Shown here: piece by piece, positions 12,691 to 25,217 of the stretch
Layout: every line of letters begins with the position of its first letter
Position numbering within the stretch: position 1 is the first letter of the stretch
Source of the DNA: Allium sativum
Lineage: Eukaryota > Streptophyta > Magnoliopsida > Asparagales > Amaryllidaceae
DNA length: 64,000 nucleotides
Direction: 5' to 3'
NCBI GenBank assembly: GCA_030737875.1
Contig: CM060909.1
Span: 392,779,565 to 392,843,564 of the forward strand
Notes under the pieces: model-generated
Databases searched by the model: none
The model's input: the letters and a program-made list of their open reading frames with translations, nothing else
Told to the model about the DNA's origin: nothing
Program-made: the position numbers and the translations under genes

Positions 12691-13461
12691 GTTTTGCTAC
12701 TATGCCATCATAATGTGTATTTTTATACAAAAATCATTTTGTGAGTAATTGGAGCAAATTTGGGTTATTATAATCCATATGAAATTATGTTGAAAATTTG
12801 GCATCATGATCTATGTATTAAGCCATACTTTTGTACTAGAAAACCTCTTTGCGAACTTATGAATATGACTAGGCTAAGATTGATATTTTGCATAATTGAA
12901 AACCATGTTAGGCCTATATTGTTCACAAGAATTATGTGATAATATATGTGACATATCGCTAGGATAAATTTACAATCCCCTTTGCAAGTTTGTATGAATA
13001 AAGTAAAAACCATGATTTCGTTTTTAGGAATATTTATGCCATAAGTATATTTGTGCCATGGTCATGTGAATAGATTTAAAACCATGATTAAGTTGGAACA
13101 ATTCTAGTTGAACTATACTTTTGTATTAGTAACAAAAGTAAGCCCCTTTGTAAACATGTAGAAATCTTATAAACATGACTTGCTTATGTTTGACATTATG
13201 CCTAAATAAAAATATAGGTTTATGTTGTAGTTAAGACTATGTGTCAATAGTGATATACAATTTAGATTCTTAACTTAACTACAAGTTTACATGGTTTGAT
13301 TCATGTCACTTATGCTTTATGACCAAAGTATATGTTACTACTATGCAAGTATACCAGTTTCTATTTTGTAGTTCCAACGTTATGTTGCAAGTTCATGCGT
13401 TCACATTCCCCTCTTTGTGTATGTAATCACGCTTTAAGCCTCCCCTCTTTCGCATGGCTAA

Positions 13462-13488
13462 GTTGGGCTTAAAAAGGCTAAGCCCAAC
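13462..13488 (+). repeat. Hairpin in E1 5' LTR
   Basis: GTTGGGCTTA and TAAGCCCAAC form a perfect 10-bp stem with a 7-nt loop. It is identical at 22027-22053 in the 3' LTR. It lies in the transcribed part of the LTR; role unknown. Confidence 0.55.
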
Positions 13489-13707
13489 ATATATATGAAC
13501 GTATTAAACGGGGGAAAATAACGTTGGGCTAAATTAATTAATAAATGAAAAGATAAAGTAAAGGGGCCCAAACTCAAGTATGGGTTGGGCCCATGATTGG
13601 TGTAACCTTTACACCATTGATTTTTAATAATGGGCCGCAAATATTTACATATAAGAAAGTAAAGAAGAAAGACAAAGTATGTAAATGTAGAAAATACGAT
13701 ATGTTTA

Positions 13708-13929
13708 ACCCGAGGTTGGATTGAGTTGTGATGTAAACCTGTCCGGAACCGCCCGGCTGTCCAGTAGTCACAACAATACCTATCCAATGTGGGTGGTTAA
13801 ACATGGAGCCCAATAAGGACCCGAGGTTAGACTGAGTTGTGGCGTAAGACTGCCCGGAACCAACCGGCAACAGGCAGCCACAACAATACCTGTCTAATGT
13901 GAGAGGTCAAGGCTTTAATAAGACAATTA
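13708..13929 (+). repeat. 111-bp tandem pair in E1 5' LTR
   Basis: ACCCGAGGTT occurs at 13708 and 13819, and each copy continues through CCGGAACC and CACAACAATACCT. A matching pair in opposite orientation lies in E2 at about 26330-26530, so the duplication is older than the split of the two families. Confidence 0.65.
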
Positions 13930-14908
13930 AAGCTGAGTCAGGATTGTTAGGATTAAGTGGATTAAAGACTTAATCAAAATGGAACATGCTAAACTAAACA
14001 GACTGATTGGGGGTTAGGTTATAAAACACTTAACCAACTTAGCATGTTGGCTAGAAATAGAAAACCTAGTAGCGGGGGACCCTTTTCAGCAGTAACCCTA
14101 TAAGGTGTATCATGATACCCTGAAACTAGGCAGGGTGGGGCACGATTACTGGGCTGATTGTAAGAGGTCAAATCGACGGCGGTGGTGTAGCAGTGTAGGT
14201 TCTAACGGGGTGCGGGCGTGCACACACTCCGGCGCAGAAAAATAAGGCACTGGGCACCAGTAGCATACCTGTGCATTTCTAGGGTTGTGTCGGGTCGCCG
14301 CCATGGGACTTGATACACCCCATGGTGGGACCAGCATAGGTAACTACAACATCGGGGGCCGTAAGACACATGTAACTATGCGAGTAGGAGCCGATCATCA
14401 TAAAATGGATCACTTCACCCAGATTATGGGGTGCCAGTTGGGAACTAGTTTATATGGGTTCAGAGATTAATATGGGGTACGATAGTATATTCGACCCTAG
14501 ACAACTTAACCAAGTTTATAGTGCTTTCCCATTTCTTGTTTATACTTATCATATCCAGTTCTTTATTCATAGACAGAATAGTCCTAGACTTACTCAGGCT
14601 TTATGTCTGACTCTACTTTTCTTTCGTCTTCTTTTCTTCCGTTTCCCCCCCCCCAGGTCCACAGGGAGGGAACACTGCAGCTTGACCAGCCTTCATATCC
14701 AGCTTGAAGAGGAAAAATGTATTGCTTGGACCTTTTCGTTTTGAACTATGGCTTTGGACAACCACTATGGGGCTTTTGCAGTTTATTTATGTTTTCTTTA
14801 TGCTTCTTTAAATAATGTAATTCAAGACAGTTATGATGATGTTGTGATTTTGGAAGTATGTAAGACAATTGTGGGAATGTTGTTGTAACACGTATTTTCT
14901 CTTATGAA

Positions 14909-14914
14909 ATAAAA
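14909..14914 (+). terminator. Possible polyadenylation signal in E1 LTR
   Basis: ATGAAATAAAAAG about 135 bp before the LTR end. In the 3' LTR copy (23478-23483) it would help end the transcript. Confidence 0.4.
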
Positions 14915-15051
14915 AGTTTGCTGTTTTTCCGCTGTTCAAAATATGTGTTCTTATATCTGTCTTGTATATCTGTGACTTATACTTATAAACCTCCACCAAA
15001 ATTAGGGCATTCCCTTTGAGAGTGACCCTAACGGAGGTGGGGTGTTTCACT

Positions 15052-15063
15052 TGGTATCAGAGC
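15052..15063 (+). promoter_or_regulatory. E1 primer binding site, initiator Met tRNA
   Basis: TGGTATCAGAGC two bases after the 5' LTR. It is complementary to the 3' end of plant initiator-methionine tRNA and primes minus-strand DNA synthesis. Confidence 0.9.
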
Positions 15064-15233
15064 ATAGGTTTACCAGATAAGATAAAAAGTTTTGAAAATT
15101 TATTTTCAAAAAGGAAATTTAAAGAAGCATTTTTAAAAGATAAAATATTATTTTGTTTTAAAAGGCAAAGTCCCCCAAAGCCATAGGTACTGTCTCTTTT
15201 CCTTCGTTTTGAATCTACCCTTTTTGTTTCAGC
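15064..15233 (+). other. E1 untranslated leader
   Basis: AT- and purine-rich stretch between primer site and start codon. It ends in a pyrimidine-rich run and TTTCAG just before the ATG. RNA packaging signals would be expected here, but none can be identified by eye. Confidence 0.6.
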
Positions 15234-18200
15234 ATGTCCGAAGAACTTAACTTGCCGGAAGGGGTACCAATACCTGGTTGGTTTAGACGGTTCTTAGAAG
15301 CAAGGGCCACTCAGCCAGGTCCTACCGTTCCTCCTCCCTCAGCTGCAGGAAATCATCCAGCTGCAGCGGCACCTCTTCCTCCACCTCCTCCACGGGGAAA
15401 CACGTTTGCTAAGATATGTAAAGATTTTAAAGCTATGGGAGGAAAGGATTTCCATGGAACTGAGTCCTTCGTGGCAGCTAGAAATTGGCTGAAAGAAACT
15501 GAGGACCTATTCATCATCTTTGAGGTAGAAGATAGACAGAAAGTGCAACTTGCAGTGTGGCTATTAAAGGGCGAGGCTTCCTACTGGTGGGAAGTCACTA
15601 ATGCTGAAAGACCAGTGGAGACATGGGAGGACTTTAGGGCAAGGTTTGAGACTAAATTTCTCTCAGATGCGGAAAGGAGTTTGCAATTGGAAAAATTCTT
15701 ATTTCTTAAGCAAGGGAACAAGACAGTCAGAGAGTATGTTAATCAGTTCGATGAGCTGGCTAGGTTTGGGCTGGACCTAGTCAACACCCCGCACAAGAAG
15801 GCTCTCCGTTTCGTCAAAGGGTTGAATGAGCCATTACACAGCTTGGCCATGACCCATATACCCATGGGAGCCACGTATGAAAGACTGGTGCAAATGGCAT
15901 TGCTGAACGAAGAGGATAAGGGCAAGAAGGAGACAAAGGCAGAAAGCTCTCAAGGGAAGAAAGAGGGTTTACAGCCTAAGAAGACAGACTTTAAGAAAGG
16001 CGGGAAAGGCAACAAAGAGAAGAGGAAGTGTAATTTCTGTGGCAAAGTGGGGCACTTAGTAAAGGACTGCCGGAAAAAGAAGGCCAAGGAGAATGGTGGG
16101 TGCTTTTCTTGCGGTGAGACGGGCCACAGGGCCAGGGACTGCCCAAAGAAACGAGGACAGGGGCAGAGGGCTGGATCCACCTCAGGGGCACAGGTTCATG
16201 TGCTAGAAGCGCCACCTTTGCAACAGCGAGGTATAAATACTTTTGTAGAAAGTGTAGTTTATCTTTATGATCACCCCGTTCGCACTTTATTTGATTCTGG
16301 CGCATCACACTCCTTTATCTCGTCTGCTTTAGTAGAATCTCTGCACCTAAAAACTAGTATGGTAGAGGACCCCTTAATTGTTTCAAACCCAATTGGGGGC
16401 CCAGCTCATTTGTCTATGATCTGTTTGGGACTGAAAATTTCTATTCTAAGCGTAGAATTTCAATGTAGTGCCTTTGTTTTGGGCTTTTCGGGGTATGGTT
16501 TGATTTTGGGCATGGATTGGCTATCCAGTAATGGGGCCATCCTTGATTGTGAGAAAAGGGTTGTTAGGCTCCTAACCCAGCTCGGTAATACTTTGGAAAT
16601 TTCTTGTAATCCCTCGTATGCGGTTATGCTTAGTTATCTTGAATCGCTAGATGCCTCTGTTGAAAATTTGCAATCAGTTAGAGTGGTCCGGGAATATCCG
16701 GATGTCTTCGAAGAGGTGAAGGGCTTGCCTCCTAAGCGGGAAATAGACTTCCGCATATATCTTGTAGATAATGCAAAGCCCGTTGCGTTGCCCGTTAGAC
16801 ACATGGCTCCACGGGAAAGGAAAGAGCTCAGTAAACAGATTAAAGAGCTTCTAGAAAAGGGGTTCATTAGGAGGAGCATTTCAGAATGGGGCGCTCCAGT
16901 GGTGTTCGCTACAAAGGCGGATGGCTCACTCCGTCTATGTGTTGACTATAGGGAGCTCAACAAGTTAACGAAAAAGAATAGGCACCCTCTCCCCAGAATT
17001 GATGATTTGTTTGATCAGCTTGTAGGAGCGTCTGTTTTCTCCCAACTCGATTTAGCGACCGGTTTTCATCAGCTAAGGGTGGCTGAAGATAGTATCGATA
17101 AAACAGCATTCAGAACCCCAGACGGCTTCTTTGAATGGCTTGTCATGCCTTTCGGCTTGACAAATGCACCTGCTTACTTCGTGGACCTGATGAGTAGGGT
17201 ATTCAGAGATTTCCTCAATAAGTTCGTAGTGGTCTTCGTAGATGATATCCTTATCTTCTCAAAGAGTGAAGAGGAACATGCTCAGCACTTAAGGGCAATC
17301 ATGGAAACTCTGCGAGTCCATCAACTAAAAGCCAAATTCTCCAAATGCCACTTTTGGAGAGAAGAAGTGAGGTTCCTTGGGCACATAGTATCCAAACAAG
17401 GGTTAGCAGTGGACCCTGCTAAGGTAGTGGCGGTACAGGATTGGAAGACGCCAGGGAATGCAACTGAGGTCCGAAGTTTTCTAGGACTAGCAGGTTTCTA
17501 TCGAAAGTTCATAAGGGATTTTTCTAAAATCTCAGCTCCGCTCACGAAATTGACCAAGAAGAATCTAGTGTTCAATTGGGACTTGGATTGCGAGTTTGCT
17601 TTCCAACGACTGAAAAGGGCTCTTACAACAGCCCCAGTTTTGACGCTGCCAGATGGGAGCAAGATGTTCACTGTTTATACAGATGCATGTGGGACAGGGC
17701 TAGGCGCCGTTTTAATGCAAGAAGGAAGGGTAGTAGCTTACGGCGGGAGGCAGTTGAGAGTGCACGAAAAGAACTATCCAACCCACGATCTTGAGTTAGC
17801 CGCCATCGTCTTTGCACTCAAGTCTTGGCGACACTATCTCCTAGGTGAGAAGTTCGAACTTTACACTGACCATAAATCGTTGAAATATCTTTTCTCGCAG
17901 AAAGACCTTAACTTGAGGCAACAGAGATGGATGGAGTTTCTTGCCTCGTACGATTTCGAAATCTCCTACACTCCGGGCAAAGGCAACGTAGTGGCAGACG
18001 CGTTGAGCCGAAAGAAATTGACCCTAAGCCCGCTGTTTGTTGAAAGACAAAGCCTAGAGTTTATAGCCAGCTTCGACTTTAGGCCTTCCTCCGATTTTGT
18101 ACCAGGCCTACTAGCATCTCTCGAAGTGCGCCCAACTTTAGTGGATTCAGTAGGGACAGCACAACGCGAAGACCCTCAGCTTGTGGAAATGATTGATAGG

Positions 18201-19610
18201 CTAATTAGGGGTGAGACTTCAAGTCACCTCAACAGATACTCCATCGACGATAAGGGTTTGCTAAGGCGAGACGGAAGACTATGCGTCCCACAGACAAAAG
18301 ATTTAGTAAAGAAGGTTCTCGAGGAAGCTCATCACTCCAAGATGACGATACACCCAGGCGGAGATAAAATGTACAAAGATATAAAAAGGACTTTCTTCTG
18401 GAACGGCATGAAAAAGGACGTGGCGGAATTCGTTTCTAAGTGTATGGTGTGCCAACAAGTTAGGGCGGAACAGAAAAAGCCTGGCGGACTGCTACATCCT
18501 CTGGAGGTCCCGCAGTGGAAGTGGGATAGCATCTCAATGGACTTCATCGATGGGCTGCCTAGGTCTAGGAGAGGCAACACTAGCATTTGGGTAATAGTGG
18601 ATAGGCTTACTAAAAGCGCCCACTTTTTACCTGTCAAAAGTAAAAGAACTGCCTCATCCCTAGCATCACTTTACCTCAAGGAAATCGTTCGGCTCCATGG
18701 AATACCATCCAGCATTGTTAGTGACCGAGACCCTATCTTCACCAGTGAGTTTTGGCGGAGTCTGCAAGAAGCAGTAGGAACGCAGTTATGCTTGAGCACA
18801 GCCTATCATCCCCAAACCGACGGCCAAACAGAAAGAGTGAACAGAGTTTTGGAAGACCTTTTAAGACTGTGCGTCCTTGACTTCGGAGGGACATGGGAAG
18901 ACCACCTCCCTTTGGTGGAATTTGCCTACAACAACAGTTATCAAGCAACCATCGGAATGGCGCCCTTCGAAGCTTTATATGGAAGACCGTGCCGATCGCC
19001 CACTTGTTGGTGGGAGTCTACTGATAAGCTCATACTTGGACCAGATATGATCCGAGAGACTTCAGAGAAAGTAGACTTAATACGAAGAAGGATGAAGACG
19101 GCCCAAGACAGACAAAAGTCCTACGCCGACAAAAGGAGAACCGACCTTGAATTTGAGGTTGGGGACAGAGTTTTTCTTAAGGTATCTCCGCTAAGGAACG
19201 TTGTTCGTTTTGGAACCACAGGAAAGCTAGCACCAAGGTTCGTAGGGCCATTCCCTATCATCGAGAAAATTGGGAAAATGGCCTATAGATTAGAGCTACC
19301 CGAGAAACTGGCCGGAGTTCACAACGTTTTTCACGTTTCACATCTCCGAAAATGTCTACATGAGTCTGCTGAAGTGGTAGAGCCAAATATCCTAGAAGAA
19401 GCTGAAGTGGAACGAGAAGCAACCATAAGAAAAGTTCCAACCCGCATACTAGGAACGGAAATAAAGAAGCTACGCAACCGCGAAGTCAAACTCGTCAAAG
19501 TTCAGTGGAGCGACGCCGAGGGAGACGCGACTTGGAAAACTGAAGCTAGAATACGCACTGCCTACCCTTTTCTTTTCGAGGGTACATCCTTGATCTTTCT
19601 TTTTCCTTAA
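15234..19610 (+). CDS. gag-pol: E1 Gag-Pol polyprotein, intact, 1458 residues
   Basis: Single uninterrupted frame encoding all proteins of a Ty3/gypsy chromovirus. In order: Gag capsid domain (about 85-190, with YWWE and the [13 protein letters not shown] stretch); two zinc knuckles, CX2CX4HX4C, starting at C266 and C290; aspartic protease with D354 in DSGA; reverse transcriptase with FVDD at 668-671; RNase H with YTDA, aspartate 817; integrase with an HHCC zinc domain (H1033 onward, later CMVC) and a catalytic triad D1103, D1164, E1200, which fits D-x35-E; and a C-terminal chromodomain-like tail (about 1400-1448, LVKVQW then ATWKTE). The ATG at 15234 is the first in frame after the leader and gives a normal-length Gag. 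Gag and Pol share one frame with no shift or stop, as in many plant gypsy elements. All catalytic residues I can check are present. Expected to act in cytoplasmic particles, then in the nucleus for integration. Confidence 0.96.
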   Translation: MSEELNLPEGVPIPGWFRRFLEARATQPGPTVPPPSAAGNHPAAAAPLPPPPPRGNTFAKICKDFKAMGGKDFHGTESFVAARNWLKETEDLFIIFEVEDRQKVQLAVWLLKGEASYWWEVTNAERPVETWEDFRARFETKFLSDAERSLQLEKFLFLKQGNKTVREYVNQFDELARFGLDLVNTPHKKALRFVKGLNEPLHSLAMTHIPMGATYERLVQMALLNEEDKGKKETKAESSQGKKEGLQPKKTDFKKGGKGNKEKRKCNFCGKVGHLVKDCRKKKAKENGGCFSCGETGHRARDCPKKRGQGQRAGSTSGAQVHVLEAPPLQQRGINTFVESVVYLYDHPVRTLFDSGASHSFISSALVESLHLKTSMVEDPLIVSNPIGGPAHLSMICLGLKISILSVEFQCSAFVLGFSGYGLILGMDWLSSNGAILDCEKRVVRLLTQLGNTLEISCNPSYAVMLSYLESLDASVENLQSVRVVREYPDVFEEVKGLPPKREIDFRIYLVDNAKPVALPVRHMAPRERKELSKQIKELLEKGFIRRSISEWGAPVVFATKADGSLRLCVDYRELNKLTKKNRHPLPRIDDLFDQLVGASVFSQLDLATGFHQLRVAEDSIDKTAFRTPDGFFEWLVMPFGLTNAPAYFVDLMSRVFRDFLNKFVVVFVDDILIFSKSEEEHAQHLRAIMETLRVHQLKAKFSKCHFWREEVRFLGHIVSKQGLAVDPAKVVAVQDWKTPGNATEVRSFLGLAGFYRKFIRDFSKISAPLTKLTKKNLVFNWDLDCEFAFQRLKRALTTAPVLTLPDGSKMFTVYTDACGTGLGAVLMQEGRVVAYGGRQLRVHEKNYPTHDLELAAIVFALKSWRHYLLGEKFELYTDHKSLKYLFSQKDLNLRQQRWMEFLASYDFEISYTPGKGNVVADALSRKKLTLSPLFVERQSLEFIASFDFRPSSDFVPGLLASLEVRPTLVDSVGTAQREDPQLVEMIDRLIRGETSSHLNRYSIDDKGLLRRDGRLCVPQTKDLVKKVLEEAHHSKMTIHPGGDKMYKDIKRTFFWNGMKKDVAEFVSKCMVCQQVRAEQKKPGGLLHPLEVPQWKWDSISMDFIDGLPRSRRGNTSIWVIVDRLTKSAHFLPVKSKRTASSLASLYLKEIVRLHGIPSSIVSDRDPIFTSEFWRSLQEAVGTQLCLSTAYHPQTDGQTERVNRVLEDLLRLCVLDFGGTWEDHLPLVEFAYNNSYQATIGMAPFEALYGRPCRSPTCWWESTDKLILGPDMIRETSEKVDLIRRRMKTAQDRQKSYADKRRTDLEFEVGDRVFLKVSPLRNVVRFGTTGKLAPRFVGPFPIIEKIGKMAYRLELPEKLAGVHNVFHVSHLRKCLHESAEVVEPNILEEAEVEREATIRKVPTRILGTEIKKLRNREVKLVKVQWSDAEGDATWKTEARIRTAYPFLFEGTSLIFLFP

Positions 19611-20152
19611 GTTGCGCTTTTATCTATCTTTTTAGGTATATTTCCTCGACCTTATCTTTTAGGTAGAAACACTTTGGATGAAAACATGTAGTTGAAACAT
19701 GTTATGGATGATGGTTGCAAGTGGTTGCAAGTGATTGCTAGTGGTTGCTCGTGGTTGCATATACACACACAATCTAGGTTTTAGATCGGCTCAGTCACTT
19801 CATATTGCATATGCATATATGTTTGCATTCGTATATGGTTGAACTTTAATGTGTTGTCATATGGATGTTGCATTTGTATGAATGATTGCGCACTCATGTA
19901 GACTCATGAATAGGAAAATTTGCATACATGATGGATTCATGGCACTTACATAATTCGCATTACGGAGGTCAACTGAATCAGTAGACCGCCTGATTTTGCA
20001 TTAGATAAGTACATGTACACACACACACTTCGCATATGATCATGAAGCATTAGAAGTATTTTAAGGACAATGGATGCTCGTGTTTGATGGATGATTGGAT
20101 GTTAGGATATACATTCCTCCTAACTTGAAGATTTCGGGGACGAAATCCTTTT
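19611..20152 (+). other. E1 3' untranslated region
   Basis: Non-coding stretch between the stop codon and the polypurine tract. It has short imperfect GTGGTTGCAA repeats (about 19716-19760) and CA runs near 19762 and 20010. It ends in GGGGACGAAATCC, a text also found ahead of the polypurine tract of E3, E4 and E5. Confidence 0.7.
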
Positions 20153-20165
20153 AAGTGGGGAAGAA
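20153..20165 (+). promoter_or_regulatory. E1 polypurine tract
   Basis: AAGTGGGGAAGAA directly before the 3' LTR. It primes plus-strand synthesis. Confidence 0.85.
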
Positions 20166-23100
20166 TGTAACACCCCGTGTATTTTATAACAGTGAAATTC
20201 ACAAATTAAAGTATAATTAATTTCAAATCAAAGAACTAAGGGAAACGGGATACGCCATTGCGTTCGTCTCGGAAAAATACGCGAAATAGAGTCCGAGTTT
20301 TCGAAAAACGGAGTCCGTATGAAGAAGATATGGCCTCCGGAAGTTTCTGAATTAAGTTTAAAATTCGAACATAAGAAAGACAACTCAGAAAAATAATTCA
20401 AATTCAAAAATCGGGCCCAATTGGCCAGGGCGGGAAAAGTCCCGCCTAAGGCACCCAGATCGACTGGGCTGTCGACCTGGGCTAGCCATGTCGACAGGGC
20501 TGTCGACAGGCCTGTCGACAGGGCTGTCGACCTGGTCCAGAGCCAGGTCGAACCCAGCCCACCCTGGCTGGCCAGGTCTGTGTTTAGCCGATTTCCAGAA
20601 GCTTGCTTTGTCACTAGGGCTAGGTGGCAGGCTCTAATTGGTCTCTCTTTCGAATGAATGGCTACGATCAATCCAAGCAACATCGATGGTCCTAATCAGT
20701 TCATAAACTCTATAAAAATGACCCTAGACTCAACCTAATCTATTCATTCAAAAATAAGAACGAGGCCATCATGCTGCGGAGGAACGACTAGGAGTAGCCA
20801 CCAATTTGGGAGAAGACTAGGAGGCAAATTCTAAAGCATAAAGCAACTCAAAACAAATCAAATCAACAAGAAGTCACATCTCCAATTGGAGAATTCGCCA
20901 CACGACTGTAAGTAGAGTATTATTTTGGTATGAACAAATAACTGTGTTGGTTTGTATACTTGATTTGTGGTGATAAAGTAATTCATATTTGTGCGTTACT
21001 ATGATTCTTATCGATTTGGAATATTGTATACGTTTGGATATTCTCAAATTATGTTATTCATTATAAAAACTACATGTTTGCGGTAGTTTTATGCAAGTAT
21101 ACGTTTGGATATTCGCAAAGCATGTTATTCATTATAAAAACTACATGTTTGCGGTAGTTTTATGCAAGTATACGTTTGGAATATTCGCAATTTATGTAAT
21201 CCATGTTGAAGCTACATGTATGTAGTTGTTTAATTGAAATTCATGCAGGTTTGTGGTTTTGCTACTATGCCATCATAATGTGTATTTTTATACAAAAATC
21301 ATTTTGTGAGTAATTGGAGCAAATTTGGGTTATTATAATCCATATGAAATTATGTTGAAAATTTGGCATCATGATCTATGTATTAAGCCATACTTTTGTA
21401 CTAGAAAACCTCTTTGCGAACTTATGAATATGACTAGGCTAAGATTGATATTTTGCATAATTTAAAACCATGTTAGGCCTATATTGTTCACAAGAATTAT
21501 GTGATAATATATGTGACATATCGCTAGGCTAAATTTACAATCCCCTTTGCAAGTTTGTATGAATAAAGTAAAAACCATGATTTCGTTTTTAGGAATATTT
21601 ATGCCATAAGTATATTTGTGCCATGGTCATGTGAATAGATTTAAAACCATGATTAAGTTGGAACAATTCTAGTTGAACTATACTTTTGTATTAGTAACAA
21701 AAGTAAGCCCCTTTGTAAACATGTAGAAATCTTATAAACATGACTTGCTTATGTTTGACATTATGCCTAAATAAAAATATAGGTTTATGTTGTAGTTAAG
21801 ACTATGTGTCAATAGTGATATACAATTTAGATTCTTAACTTAACTACAAGTTTACATGGTTTGATTCATGTCACTTATGCTTTATGACCAAAGTATATGT
21901 TACTACTATGCAAGTATACCAGTTTCTATTTTGTAGTTCCAACGTTATGTTGCAAGTTCATGCGTTCACATTCCCCTCTTTGTGTATGTAATCACGCTTT
22001 AAGCCTCCCCTCTTTCGCATGGCTAAGTTGGGCTTAAAAAGGCTAAGCCCAACATATATATGAATGTATTAAACGGGGGAAAATAACGTTGGGCTAAATT
22101 AATTAATAAATGAAAAGATAAAGTAAAGGGGCCCAAACTCAAGTATGGGTTGGGCCCATGATTTGTGTAACCTTTACACCATTGATTTTTAATAATGGGC
22201 CGCAAATATTTACATATAAGAAAGTAAAGAAGAAAGACAAAGTATGTAAATGTAGAAAATACGATATGTTTAACCCGAGGTTGGATTGAGTTGTGATGTA
22301 AACCTGTCCGGAACCGCCCGGCTGTCCAGTAGTCACAACAATACCTATCCAATGTGGGTGGTTAAACATGGAGCCCAATAAGGACCCGAGGTTAGACTGA
22401 GTTGTGGCGTAAGACTGCCCGGAACCAACCGGCAACAGGCAGCCACAACAATACCTGTCTAATGTGAGAGGTCAAGGCTTTAATAAGACAATTAAAGCTG
22501 AGTCAGGATTGTTAGGATTAAGTGGATTAAAGACTTAATCAAAATGGAACATGCTAAACTAAACAGACTGATTGGGGGTTAGGTTATAAAACACTTAACC
22601 AACTTAGCATGTTGGCTAGAAATAGAAAACCTAGTAGCGGGGGACCCTTTTCAGCAGTAACCCTATAAGGTGTATCATGATAACCTGAAACTAGGCAGGG
22701 TGGGGCACGATTACTGGGCTGATTGTAAGAGGTCAAATCGACGGCGGTGGTGTAGCAGTGTAGGTTCTAACGGGGTGCGGGCGTGCACACACTCCGGCGC
22801 AGAAAAATAAGGCACTGGGCACCAGTAGCATACCTGTGCATTTCTAGGGTTGTGTCGGGTCGCCGCCATGGGACTTGATACACCCCATGGTGGGACCAGC
22901 ATAGGTAACTACAACATCGGGGGTCGTAAGACACATGTAACTATGCGAGTAGGAGCCGATCATCATAAAATGGATCACTTCACCCAGATTATGGGGTGCC
23001 AGTTGGGAACTAGTTTATATGGGTTCAGAGATTAATATGGGGTACGATAGTATATTCGACCCTAGACAACTTAACCAAGTTTATAGTGCTTTCCCATTTC

Positions 23101-23619
23101 TTGTTTATACTTATCATATCCAGTTCTTTATTCATAGACAGAATAGTCCTAGACTTACTCAGGCTTTATGTCTGACTCTACTTTTCTTTCGTCTTCTTTT
23201 CTTCCGTCCCCCCCCCCCCCCCCCAGGTCCACAGGGAGGGAACACTGCAGCTTGACCAGCCTTCATATCCAGCTTGAAGAGGAAAAATGTATTGCTTGGA
23301 CCTTTTCGTTTTGAACTATGGCTTTGGACAACCACTATGGGGCTTTTGCAGTTTATTTATGTTTTCTTTATGCTTCTTTAAATAATGTAATTCAAGACAG
23401 TTATGATGATGTTGTGATTTTGGAAGTATGTAAGACAATTGTGGGAATGTTGTTGTAACACGTATTTTCTCTTATGAAATAAAAAGTTTGCTGTTTTTCC
23501 GCTGTTCAAAATATGTGTTCTTATATCTGTCTTGTATATCTGTGACTTATACTTATAAACCTCCACCAAAATTAGGGCATTCCCTTTGAGAGTGACCCTA
23601 ACGGAGGTGGGGTGTTTCA
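20166..23619 (+). repeat. E1 3' LTR (3454 bp)
   Basis: Copy of 11601-15049 with about 13 substitutions. Its poly(C) tract has 17 C (23208-23224) against 10. TATA box 20711-20717, hairpin 22027-22053, AATAAA 23478-23483. Ends TTTCA and is followed by the TGAAT duplication. Confidence 0.95.
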
Positions 23620-23624
23620 TGAAT

Positions 23625-25217
23625 TTAAACATGTACCTTTTTGTCGGGCACATAAATTAAAATCTTCATATACTTCATCCCATACCTGTCTAACACATGT
23701 TCACCTGTTTTCAATTCAGTTCAACTCAATCCATTCGTTTGAATTCAGTTTCGCTCATTTATTCTTTAATTAGCTATTTTTCCTATTTCACTTCTTTGTT
23801 TGAACATAACATGTTCAAACAAAATATTTAACTTGCTCATAACCAAATTGAATTTCAATTTCAATTCTAGTTTCCTTTTCGATTTCGAATATAAATTTCC
23901 AAATCGAATTCACTCATTCAAAGACCAATATTAATTAAAAATCTCATTAACTAATTACTATTCAAATTAGTTAATTCTATTCAAAAATCAAAAATCTGAT
24001 TTCTGTTTCAAAAATCAATTCCTTACCCCACCTGAGTTCACATATAATCTACAACTCAAAATCTGAATTTTTCTAAATAGAAATTCGGATTTTATTCGCT
24101 TAAAATCCTTTTATAGAATTAAATAAACCGTTATGGTTTTTAAATGGTTATGGCACTGTTTTTCTGAAAATTTGATTTTGATATAACTCAAAATCTATTC
24201 GACGAAATCCAGATTTTTCTCCTCCATTAGAAAACTATTATCAAATCGGTCCTGACATTTCTTGTTTCAAAGAATTTCGACTTCAATTGAGTTCTGTATA
24301 CTCAATTGACGTTTAAAACGCCAATTTACGAACTACAGCGCTGCGGCGAGTTCGTTTTAATTATATTTATAAATATAAATTTTTAAACTTCGTCTATAAT
24401 AAATTCAACTCCATTCTGATATATTTTTATATATATATCAAATCAATTTTTCCTAATTCAACATACTATTTCCAATCTTCTAAAATTGTCGATTTTTCCT
24501 TATTCAGTAATAAATTCATTTATATTTCGATTTTCTATATTTAATTTCAATTCCTTTTATAAATTATAAATCCTTTGGATTTATTTCTATTCTGTTTAAA
24601 AATTCACATTTTGAAATATATTTCGTCGTTCCCATTTCGAAATGATTTCAACTTTCTATTTCAAATTCTCTTTGAAATTTCTATTTCCAAATTCTATTTT
24701 CAATTCTATTCAAATTCTATTCAATTCTATTCAAATTTCTGTATATTCAAATTTTATTCAAATTTTATATATTCGAATTCTATTCAAATTTTATATATTC
24801 AAATTTCTTTGTTCAAATTCCATTTCACTTTCTATATTCAAATTCTATATTTGAATTCCCTTTATATTTTCTATATTCAAACTCCATTTGAATTTCTATA
24901 TTCAATTTCTATTTGAATTTTCTTTATATTCTATATTAAACAAGTCTTGATTTCCAATTCAGTTGAAATCAATAATTTCTACCTTGGAAAAATAACTTTC
25001 CCTTTTCAACTTCACACTTGTGTTTTTATTTCTGAATTACCCAATGATAATTCTTTTCACTTCATTTATAAGCTTTGTTTATAAATGAATTACTTGTTTT
25101 TATTTTATTAAAACAAGTTAATATTTTTATTCCATTCTAAAATTTCAAATTCTATTTTAAAAATAGAATTTTCCTTTTAATTCTCAAATACCCTATTCAG
25201 GATATTTTTATAAATTA
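23625..25217 (-). repeat. E5 middle segment, AT-rich, between E1 and E2
   Basis: 23625-23720 continues the E3-like internal sequence seen before E1 (ACATGTACCT, TTGTCGGGC). 24120-24400 carries the conserved LTR block (ATAACTCAAAATC, then ACGAACTACAGCGC), which in E3 lies mid-LTR at 31850-32060. 24640-24940 is a run of TTCAAATTCTATT-like simple repeats, matching the position of the TTCAATTCGATTT repeats in E3. 25190-25217 joins across E2 to text matching E3 near 32750-32790. The small frames at 24575-24916 come from the simple repeat and are not genes. Confidence 0.5.

Larger units (their letters stand above)
11601..15049 (+). repeat. E1 5' LTR (3449 bp)
   Basis: Begins TGTAACACCCCG and ends GGGGTGTTTCA, matching 20166-23619 almost throughout. 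Contains a GTCGAC cluster (11894-11966), a TATA box (12146-12152), three 71-bp repeats (from 12462), a hairpin (13462-13488), two 111-bp repeats (13708-13929), a run of 10 C (14645-14654) and AATAAA (14909-14914). Small open frames here recur in both LTRs only because the LTRs are copies. Confidence 0.95.
11601..23619 (+). mobile_element. E1: complete Tekay/Del-type Ty3/gypsy chromovirus
   Basis: Full-length element of 12,019 bp: LTR 11601-15049, primer site, one intact Gag-Pol frame, polypurine tract, LTR 20166-23619. Ends are TG...CA and the target duplication TGAAT is perfect (11596-11600, 23620-23624). About 13 substitutions plus a poly(C) length change separate the two LTRs by eye (about 0.4%), so insertion is recent. 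Class rests on domain order (integrase after RNase H, so Ty3/gypsy), the C-terminal chromodomain-like tail, the initiator-Met primer site and the TTTTAAGTGGGGAAGAA tract. It interrupts E5. It is the only element here that appears able to encode its own mobility proteins. Confidence 0.95.

Noticed and set aside
17576..17794. Small frames inside gag-pol in other frames (also 15950-16308, 18332-18637, 18739-18948)
   Set aside because: They are shadows of the intact 1458-residue frame, which explains the coding signal.
24575..24916. 113-codon frame rich in F, I, Y, S, membrane-protein-like
   Set aside because: Translation of a TTCAAATTCTATT simple repeat, not a gene.
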